Assembly: GCA_037132275.1 (NCBI GenBank)
Contig: JBAXPK010000056.1
Coordinates: 1 to 15,142 of the forward strand
Direction of reading: 5' to 3'
From: JAABPW01 sp037132275
GTDB lineage: Bacteria > Verrucomicrobiota > Kiritimatiellia > CAIKKV01 > CAITUY01
Length of the DNA: 15,142 nucleotides
This document shows, in pieces, positions 1-4,440 of the stretch. The notes under the pieces were generated by a model, which ran no database searches, was not told the origin of the DNA, and saw only the letters and a program-made list of their open reading frames with translations. The position numbers and the translations under genes are program-made. Every line of letters starts with the position of its first letter. Position 1 is the stretch's first letter.

Positions 1-150
1 TGCCTCCACACGACCCGAACGATTTCCCCGAGGCAGAACCATGGCCGCCCGCCGCCGAACGGGCATGGTGGAGCCGACCGGGGGCTGTTTCGGGGGTGCG
101 TGGTAAGGATCCGGCAGGCGGCTGAGGGATTGGTGATCCCCGATCCCGAA

Positions 151-516
151 AAATGACTTGGAAATCGGGACGGCAAGGACAACAATCCAACCCCATGACC
201 CCCAAAGGCAAACGGATCCACCTGATCGAGAAAGACCACAGGAACAGGCTGACCAAGGTGGGTGACGGTTTGTGGGAGAGCGGTCATTGGAACATCCTTG
301 AATCCACGGCAAAAAAGCTCCTTGAGGGATCCATCCTCCTCCATGAAAAACCAAGGGCGGCATCGTTCTTCGGTGGCATCATCCTGAATTACCGGTTGCA
401 GGACAGGGGCAGATTGACGGGGCTGGTCATATTCACCTTCAAGTATGATGCTGGCCATCGGGGAGTCATGGCCGAGGGCAAGGGATGGAGCCGGGAGACG
501 AAGATCGTGGCGAAGG
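151..516 (+). repeat. Duplicated segment, left copy (pairs with 3853-4216)
   Basis: This segment recurs at 3853-4216. Positions 242-498 are identical to 3942-4198 (257 bases without a difference), while the first ~90 bases and the last ~20 contain scattered substitutions and one 2-nt length difference. The uneven pattern fits either recent duplication with edge divergence or gene conversion of the centre. Confidence 0.9.
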
Positions 517-530
517 GGTTACGCTCATGA
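195..530 (+). CDS. Uncharacterised 111-residue protein, copy 1 of a duplicated gene
   Basis: I do not recognise the family. The protein is basic, begins MTPKGKRIHLIEKDH, and carries a compact core with GDGLWESGHWNI and LLHEKPRAASFFGG, then a beta-rich stretch ILNYRLQDRGRLTGLVIFTF. It has no signal peptide or membrane helix, so it is probably a small globular cytosolic protein. I chose the ATG at 195 because a second copy at 3895-4221 matches from exactly this Met; upstream of it a 2-nt length difference breaks the frame between the copies, so the longer start at 153 is not conserved. No good ribosome binding site is visible; AAGGA at 175-179 is too distant. In both copies a metallophosphoesterase or its remnant lies downstream, suggesting a functional link. 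Function is unknown; that it is a real gene is well supported by near-perfect duplication. Confidence 0.7.
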   Translation: MTPKGKRIHLIEKDHRNRLTKVGDGLWESGHWNILESTAKKLLEGSILLHEKPRAASFFGGIILNYRLQDRGRLTGLVIFTFKYDAGHRGVMAEGKGWSRETKIVAKGLRS

Positions 531-566
531 TTTTAACACCGAACAGAAGGGTTGGGCGGTGAGGCC

Positions 567-929
567 ATGAAGAATCGAATGAAATTTTGGATGGGCTGGG
601 TTTACCAATGTATTTTCGGCTTGATGCTTGGCTTTCTTGCCGGGTTTCTTGTTGCCATGAAACCAAGGGGGGGCGGCGGGATACTGAGGAACAGCGATAC
701 CCTCCCATTCGTAACGGGCATGGGACTGCTGTTTGTAACCATTGTCACCCAGTTTTGTGGCCGGATGGATAGAAGGCGAGAGGACTCGTGTTCCTGCGCC
801 ACTCCCGAATTGACAGGGGAAATCAAGCATCTGAAGATCAGAAACATATTGTCGGTCATGGCTGGTATTGCAGGGATTGCCTTGATGGTGATGTCTTTCC
901 TGAGAACCTTTAGGATCATGCCGAGATGA
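567..929 (+). CDS. Small membrane protein with three predicted helices
   Basis: A 120-residue protein of unrecognised family. Three hydrophobic segments are clear: residues about 9-31 (glycine-rich, WMGWVYQCIFGLMLGFLAGF), 46-64 (LPFVTGMGLLFVTIVTQFC) and 94-112 (ILSVMAGIAGIALMVMSFL). A Gly-rich loop (PRGGGG) joins helices 1 and 2; a charged loop with a Cys-Ser-Cys pair at 75-77 joins helices 2 and 3. The start is the ATG at 567, with GGTGAGG at 558-564 just ahead; an in-frame TTG at 552 would add five residues. It sits between the duplicated small gene and the metallophosphoesterase. In the second copy of that locus the small gene runs directly into the phosphoesterase start, so this membrane gene may have been inserted later. 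It is probably an inner-membrane protein; function unknown. Confidence 0.55.
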   Translation: MKNRMKFWMGWVYQCIFGLMLGFLAGFLVAMKPRGGGGILRNSDTLPFVTGMGLLFVTIVTQFCGRMDRRREDSCSCATPELTGEIKHLKIRNILSVMAGIAGIALMVMSFLRTFRIMPR

Positions 930-969
930 CTGATTATATGGGCGGACTTGGGTAATAGTGTCAAATCGA

Positions 970-1512
970 ATGAAACTCCTCCTCATATCCGACATTGATG
1001 AACTGCATTGGAGGCACGGGGCTGGGGAGGCGGATCTCATCCTTTCCCTTGGCGATACAGCCGATCAGGTCATACTTGAAGCCTCCAAGGCCTGGAACTG
1101 CCCCCATGTCTTTGCCGTCAGGGGTAATCATGACCACAACTCAGATACCGCGTTCCCTGAGCCCGTCATCGACCTGCACATGACCACCCTGAAGTTCAGC
1201 GGCATGACCTTCGGGGGTTTGAACGGGGCTTGGCAATATAAACCAAGGGGACATTTCCTGTATGAACAGTCAGAGGTCTGCAAGTTCATGTCGGCCTTCC
1301 CGCCCGTTGACATCCTGATCTCCCATAATTCCCCAAGGGGTGTCCATGACAGGGAGGATGGCCTGCACACGGGTTTTGACGGCCTGATGAATTACATCTT
1401 TGAACACAAGCCCCTGTTCCTGTTCCACGGCCATCAGCACATCAACCGGGAAACCATGTGTGATGCGACCAGGGTGATTTGCGTGTATGGTTGGAGGGTG
1501 ATGGAAATCTGA
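970..1512 (+). CDS. Calcineurin-like metallophosphoesterase
   Basis: A 180-residue single-domain metallophosphoesterase, expected to use two metal ions to hydrolyse a phosphoester; the substrate cannot be told. The family motifs appear in order: SDID at 7-10, GDTAD at 28-32, GNHD at 52-55, SHNSPRG at 118-124 and HGHQH at 153-157. The first motif is Asp-x-Asp rather than the usual Asp-x-His; H13 is near and might substitute. The middle carries GGLNGAWQYKPRGHFLYE. No signal peptide is present, so it should be cytosolic. I chose the ATG at 970 because the remnant at 4218 begins with the equivalent Met (MKILIISD); an in-frame GTG at 958 would add four residues. Its TGA at 1510-1512 is followed in the same frame by a redox-protein remnant. 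Confidence 0.85.
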   Translation: MKLLLISDIDELHWRHGAGEADLILSLGDTADQVILEASKAWNCPHVFAVRGNHDHNSDTAFPEPVIDLHMTTLKFSGMTFGGLNGAWQYKPRGHFLYEQSEVCKFMSAFPPVDILISHNSPRGVHDREDGLHTGFDGLMNYIFEHKPLFLFHGHQHINRETMCDATRVICVYGWRVMEI

Positions 1513-1842
1513 AAGGGGACGGTCACGGGGGCATACATGGTGATCGGTCTGAAACATGGGGCGATCACGGCCCAGGACAAGGCGGCCAAGGAGCATACCC
1601 ATCAGGTGGTGCGGGATTTCAACGGGAGGTTCAAGGCTCGCAACCAATCCCTGGTCTGTAAGGAACTGCTGGATTGCGACATAAGTACGGCGGCGGGATT
1701 CGAGGAAGCCAAGCAGAAGGGCCTGTTGACAAGCTTGTGCCCCAAATTTGTTACACGTCCACAACGGCATCCGGAACCCCGACCTCCTGCCGAGATACCC
1801 TCACCGCCGACGACGCCAAAGAATCACCGTTATAAGGGGTGA
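1513..1842 (+). pseudogene. N-terminally truncated C_GCAxxG_C_C family redox protein
   Basis: The frame reads GTVTGAYMVIGLKHG, then SLVCKELLDCDIST and CPKFV. This matches my recollection of the C-terminal half of the C_GCAxxG_C_C family, small proteins with conserved cysteines thought to be redox-active or metal-binding. The family's N-terminal half, with the name-giving Cys-x-Gly-Cys-Ala motif, is absent. The frame opens directly after the metallophosphoesterase TGA at 1510-1512, and that position stands where the family usually has Cys-Gly. The first internal ATG (1537) would give a 101-residue product. Beyond CPKFV the sequence turns proline- and arginine-rich (PEPRPPAEIPSPP) and no longer resembles the family's helical tail. 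Probably a decayed gene; expression as a short protein from 1537 cannot be excluded. Confidence 0.6.
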
Positions 1843-1850
1843 TGATTCTT
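1819..1850. terminator. Imperfect hairpin, possible weak terminator
   Basis: AAGAATCACC at 1819-1828 is complementary to GGTGATGATTCTT at 1838-1850, apart from a few bulged bases. It lies at the end of the redox-protein remnant. It lacks a T-run on either strand, so termination is uncertain. Confidence 0.3.
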
Positions 1851-1937
1851 GGAGGTACCCAATCGCCACAATCCCCTTGCACATCTGCCTGATCGTTATA
1901 CCGCCGCAAGAAGGACATGGGGGGGATTCATTGTTGT

Positions 1938-2393
1938 TTACGGAGGGGCGGGGATGAATACCGGGGATTGTTCTGCTGGATGGCCTTCGAAAACCTGTTG
2001 TTCAACCCTGTCAAGCCAGTCGTAGAAATCGTCAAGGTCAAGGGGCTTGGCGAAAAACCTTGTCCCGTGTTTTGCAATCCGTGTCATTTTCTCTTCTATG
2101 TCCATAAGCCCCTGTCCCGAGATAATGGCGAAATGACGGCAGTGACATCCCTTTTTAAAAATGGTTTCCAACAACTCCACCCCGTTCACCACGGGCATAT
2201 TATAATCAGAAACTATGAGGTCGGGGCATCCTGTTGATTTCAATGAACACGGGCATCCGTTGGACTGATACATGGGGGTGAGGACAGGATCTGCATAGGA
2301 TTGAACCTGACACCTGCGATGCTGAAATACATTTGCCAAGTAGTATAGATCAACGGGGCTGTCATCAATGATTACGACTTTCAAGGAGTGCAT
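1938..2393 (-). CDS. Stand-alone response regulator with cysteine-rich receiver domain
   Basis: A 151-residue CheY-like receiver with no DNA-binding or enzymatic output domain. Visible hallmarks (numbered from the Met at 2393) are the acidic pair D10-D11 in VVIIDDSP, the phospho-acceptor D63 in IVSDYNMP, the Ser in IISG at 92, and the conserved K116 in FAKPLDLDDF. It should act as a phosphorylated switch binding a partner; no histidine kinase is nearby. Between helix 1 and the phosphorylation site there is an extra segment with C47-P-C49 and C56, and after it C83-H-C85, which a typical CheY lacks. I prefer the ATG at 2393 because AAAGGG lies 8 nt upstream; the ATG at 2399 leaves only 2 nt. 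It faces the opposite way from its neighbours and looks monocistronic. Confidence 0.85.
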   Translation of the reverse strand: MHSLKVVIIDDSPVDLYYLANVFQHRRCQVQSYADPVLTPMYQSNGCPCSLKSTGCPDLIVSDYNMPVVNGVELLETIFKKGCHCRHFAIISGQGLMDIEEKMTRIAKHGTRFFAKPLDLDDFYDWLDRVEQQVFEGHPAEQSPVFIPAPP

Positions 2394-2502
2394 GTTCATT
2401 ACCCTTTCTTATTCCGTCTCACCTAAATCCCGTCTCTTGATGGCGATTGTAGGGCGGAATCCCATGGAGGCAAGAGGGGAAAAGCCTGAACTCGGCATCA
2501 GG

Positions 2503-2628
2503 TATCTCCCGATGGCATTCATGGAGTGCGCCAGCCTGGCCACCATTACGATAGGTAACGGCGTCACCAGTATCGGAGATCTTGCGTTCTGGGATTGCTC
2601 CAGTCTTGCCGGAGTCTATTTTAAAGGG
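2503..2628 (+). pseudogene. Orphan fragment of a BspA-type leucine-rich-repeat (LRR_5) protein
   Basis: The frame reads FMECASLATITIGNGVTSIG, then DLAFWDCSSLAGVYFKG. This is about one and two-thirds of the ~23-residue BspA/LRR_5 repeat (AF.xC.SL..I.IG.GVTSIG). Such repeats normally come in long arrays in large surface proteins. Here the frame has no convincing repeat upstream of 2503 and loses the pattern after VYFKG, ending at 2682. There is no plausible start with a ribosome binding site. I read it as a leftover from a deleted or recombined surface-protein gene. Confidence 0.6.
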
Positions 2629-2735
2629 ATATGGATGGCAGCAGATGTTGGTCGATCAGATACATGTTCAGGGAATGGATAAAACCAAGAGCCGTAGCAG
2701 TCGATTGCAAAGTCGGGCAATTTTAAAAAAGAACT

Positions 2736-2794
2736 CTTGGAGGAGCATGAGTGTAAATATATTTTATTTTTTACAATAATAACACCCCTCCAAG
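2736..2794. repeat. Nested AT-rich inverted repeat
   Basis: CTTGGAGG at 2736-2743 is the exact inverse of CCTCCAAG at 2787-2794. Inside it TGTAAA (2752-2757) is the inverse of TTTACA (2770-2775), around a run of A and T. It sits 73 nt upstream of the exported-protein gene. It could be an operator, a 5' transcript structure or the ends of a tiny mobile element; it does not look like a standard terminator. Confidence 0.5.
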
Positions 2795-2866
2795 CGTTCA
2801 GTAAATGTGACGGATGTAGGTAATATGAGTCGCAATCACAGTTAAGGTTAAACAAGGAGAACAGCT

Positions 2867-3283
2867 ATGAAGAAACTCGTTACGATTATCGGTGTGTGCG
2901 GACTGTCTCTCATCGGGTTTGGCGTACAGGCAGCCAACACAGACTTTGAAGCAGCGGTGGCTCAGGGAATAGGGGTACAGGGCGAAAAAGGCGAAAAAGG
3001 CGGGAAGCATCTCAGTCAAGAAGAGCTGTCGGCTCGTATCCAGAAACACTTGGCAGAACGTCAGGCGGAACTTCAGAGGGCAACGGACAAAGGGCACATG
3101 GATATCGCCGCCGCCCTCCAGAAGGTGATCACTGACCTCACCAATATGCAAACCGCCCTCAACAACAAGGACAATGCCGCATTCAAAGCAGCTAACGAAC
3201 AACGCAAGGCTGACAGGGAAGCGTTGGAGCAACTTCGGAAGACGGACAAGCAGGCTAAAAAGACTCATCCGGCAAAATCTTAA
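2867..3283 (+). CDS. Small exported coiled-coil protein
   Basis: A 138-residue protein with a textbook signal peptide: MKK, a hydrophobic core to about residue 19, and a VQA-A cleavage site after residue 22. The mature part starts with a Gly/Lys stretch (GEKGEKGGK, from a duplicated 9-bp GGCGAAAAA at 2981-2998). It continues as one long, highly charged alpha-helical region rich in Ala, Gln, Glu and Lys (LSARIQKHLAERQAELQRA and onward), likely a coiled coil, ending in a basic tail. I do not recognise the family. The start is firm: AAGGAGA at 2854-2860 lies 6 nt before the ATG. A hairpin follows at 3331-3361, so the gene is probably its own transcript. Expected in the periplasm; a structural, chaperone-like or metal-stress role is possible, but nothing in the sequence decides. 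Confidence 0.8.
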   Translation: MKKLVTIIGVCGLSLIGFGVQAANTDFEAAVAQGIGVQGEKGEKGGKHLSQEELSARIQKHLAERQAELQRATDKGHMDIAAALQKVITDLTNMQTALNNKDNAAFKAANEQRKADREALEQLRKTDKQAKKTHPAKS

Positions 3284-3330
3284 ATCAAGACGCAACGGGA
3301 CAAGGGTACAAGGGCTGATGGTGGTTTGGC

Positions 3331-3361
3331 ACAGGTAGGTGGATTCAGTTCACCTGCCTGT
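3331..3361 (+). terminator. Strong hairpin after the exported-protein gene
   Basis: ACAGGTAGGTG (3331-3341) pairs with CACCTGCCTGT (3351-3361) over 11 positions including one G-U pair, with a 9-nt loop, 48 nt after the stop codon. The tail begins TTAAACC and is not U-rich, so this may be a terminator or a 3'-end stabiliser. Confidence 0.45.
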
Positions 3362-3381
3362 TAAACCGCTGACGTTGTTGA

Positions 3382-3636
3382 TTACTTCCGAACCTTCTCC
3401 GGCCATTTCTGTAGCCATTCTTTCCAGTCCTTGATCTTTATCTCGCCTGTCAGAATGCTATTAAAATATTCGTCGTTGAAGGCAAAGCCATACCTCTTCC
3501 CGCTGAAATGGCGATGGGAGAGCGGTAATAACTTAAAAACAATCCCGCAATACTGCTCATTCTACTGGGCATGTATGTGTATGACGTGGAGCACATGTTC
3601 GATCCGAGGAATGACAAGAGGAAATAGAATTCTCAT
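3382..3636 (-). pseudogene. Possible decayed minus-strand gene end
   Basis: On the minus strand one frame runs from an ATG at 3636 through an in-frame TAG at 3562-3564 to a TAA at 3382-3384. The downstream 59 codons read like real protein: HFSGKRYGFAFNDEYFNS, then IKIKDWKEWLQKWPEKVRK before the stop. No start codon with a ribosome binding site precedes this part, and the upstream part (MRILFPLVIPRIEHVLHVIH) is interrupted. I do not recognise the family. It may be the eroded 3' end of a gene. The overlapping plus-strand frame at 3431-3715 looks less protein-like. Confidence 0.25.
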
Positions 3637-3674
3637 CGGGTCGGCAATCCGATCCTTGCCGGGACTGGCCGTCA

Positions 3675-3705
3675 GGCGACAAAAAGGCGACAAGTTTATG
3701 TCGCC
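3675..3705 (-). terminator. Triple GGCGACA motif; terminator-like on the minus strand
   Basis: GGCGACA occurs at 3675-3681 and 3686-3692, and inverted (TGTCGCC) at 3699-3705. Read on the minus strand, the last two form a 7-bp stem with a 6-nt loop followed directly by TTTTT, the layout of a Rho-independent terminator. No minus-strand gene is evident upstream of it, so it may instead be a recombinase or protein binding site near the tRNA scar. Confidence 0.4.
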
Positions 3706-3798
3706 GAAACGGTGAAAACGAGGATTCTGACAGGCTTCACAAGGCGTTACTGTTGAAGCAATTGGCTCATAATTAACGGTTTACGGAAAGTGGCCTGG

Positions 3799-3848
3799 TT
3801 CCCTTGGCATGGTGGGGGTCGTAGGTTCGAATCCTATATCGCCCACCA
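3799..3848 (+). tRNA. 3' half of a tRNA (likely attachment-site scar)
   Basis: The T arm is intact: GTAGG, loop TTCGAAT, CCTAT (3821-3837). It is followed by the acceptor strand ATCGCCC (3838-3844), discriminator A and CCA ending at 3848. A GGGTC variable loop (3816-3820) precedes it. The matching 5' acceptor strand GGGCGAT and a D arm are missing upstream, and the presumptive anticodon stem (3799-3815) pairs poorly. I therefore call it a 3' remnant rather than a working tRNA; the isoacceptor is unclear (a GGC triplet sits where the anticodon would be). Tyrosine-recombinase islands typically leave such a 3' tRNA copy at one boundary. The duplicated segment starts 5 nt after the CCA. Confidence 0.65.
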
Positions 3849-3852
3849 GCCG

Positions 3853-4216
3853 AAATGGCTTGGCATTTGGGACGGCAAGGACAACAATCCCGGCATGACT
3901 CCAAAAGGCAAACGAATCCACCTGATCGAGAAAGACCACAAGAACAGGCTGACCAAGGTGGGTGACGGTTTGTGGGAGAGCGGTCATTGGAACATCCTTG
4001 AATCCACGGCAAAAAAGCTCCTTGAGGGATCCATCCTCCTCCATGAAAAACCAAGGGCGGCATCGTTCTTCGGTGGCATCATCCTGAATTACCGGTTGCA
4101 GGACAGGGGCAGATTGACGGGGCTGGTCATATTCACCTTCAAGTATGATGCTGGCCATCGGGGAGTCATGGCCGAGGGCAAGGGATGGAGCCGGGAGATG
4201 AAGATCGTGATGAAGG
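3853..4216 (+). repeat. Duplicated segment, right copy (pairs with 151-516)
   Basis: This is the second copy of the segment at 151-516. Similarity begins within 5 nt of the tRNA CCA end, so the copy junction and the tRNA junction practically coincide. Confidence 0.9.
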
Positions 4217-4221
4217 CATGA
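3895..4221 (+). CDS. Uncharacterised 108-residue protein, copy 2 of the duplicated gene
   Basis: It matches the protein at 195-530 almost residue for residue: R to K in the KDH(R/K)NR segment, T to M in WSRE(T/M)KIV, a few substitutions at the C-terminus, and a shorter end (KIVMKA). A longer reading from 3790 would translate the tRNA remnant (GGGRRFESYIAHQ is tRNA sequence, not protein), which rules out upstream starts. As in copy 1, AAGGA (3877-3881) is the only weak ribosome-binding candidate. The stop codon overlaps the start of a truncated metallophosphoesterase by ATGA (4218-4221), the arrangement of translationally coupled partners. This suggests the ancestral unit was small protein plus phosphoesterase. 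Function unknown; the copy may be intact but has lost its partner. Confidence 0.7.
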   Translation: MTPKGKRIHLIEKDHKNRLTKVGDGLWESGHWNILESTAKKLLEGSILLHEKPRAASFFGGIILNYRLQDRGRLTGLVIFTFKYDAGHRGVMAEGKGWSREMKIVMKA

Positions 4222-4310
4222 AGATTCTGATCATATCCGACATGGATGATGATGCAACCCATCGGTTCTGTCGGTTCTGTCGGTTCTTGACCCTTTCCGC
4301 CGGTCTTTGA
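4218..4310 (+). pseudogene. Truncated 5' end of a second metallophosphoesterase gene
   Basis: The frame begins MKILIISDMDD, matching MKLLLISDIDE at the start of the intact phosphoesterase at 970. It then runs into unrelated sequence with a 9-bp tandem repeat (residues FCRFCRF) and stops at 4308-4310. Only the first beta strand and first metal motif remain; every later catalytic motif is missing, so it cannot be an active enzyme. Confidence 0.6.
4262..4288 (+). repeat. Three tandem copies of a 9-bp unit
   Basis: TCGGTTCTG occurs three times head to tail (the last ending in T), exactly where similarity to the metallophosphoesterase ends. It may mark a deletion joint or replication slippage. 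The rest of 4222-4440 shows no gene, only the GGAG ribosome binding site at 4431-4434 for the next gene. Confidence 0.8.
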
Positions 4311-4440
4311 TACTGTCCCGCGCTCGTGAAACCGCTTTGTCAGGCCGCTTTCGTTGGTACAGACTTGTGCCGTTCGATAAGCGAGTTCTGGGCGGTTTCC
4401 AGTTGTTGGTTCTAACTCAATATAGTCATAGGAGCGGCTG

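Noticed and set aside
1..150. Possible C-terminal ends of a gene entering from the left (frames stopping at 123-125 or 154-156)
   Set aside because: Two frames are open to the edge and neither shows a motif or clear codon preference, so no gene tail can be chosen.
2981..2998. Doubled GGCGAAAAA as a possible CRISPR or phase-variation repeat
   Set aside because: There are only two copies, each a multiple of three bases inside a coding sequence; it explains the Gly-Glu-Lys repeat and nothing more.
3431..3715. Plus-strand frame of 94 codons
   Set aside because: It has no ribosome binding site, an unusual composition rich in Trp, Cys and Met, and overlaps a more protein-like minus-strand frame.
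3755..3785. CTCATAA resembling a Met-tRNA anticodon loop upstream of the tRNA remnant
   Set aside because: The flanking stem relies on G-U pairs, and it cannot be joined to the 3' half with sensible spacing.
3773..4158. Minus-strand frames containing GDIGFEPTTPTMP or RTYDPHHAKGT
   Set aside because: These peptides are translations of the tRNA remnant in reverse; they are familiar annotation artefacts, and the rest is antisense to the duplicated gene.
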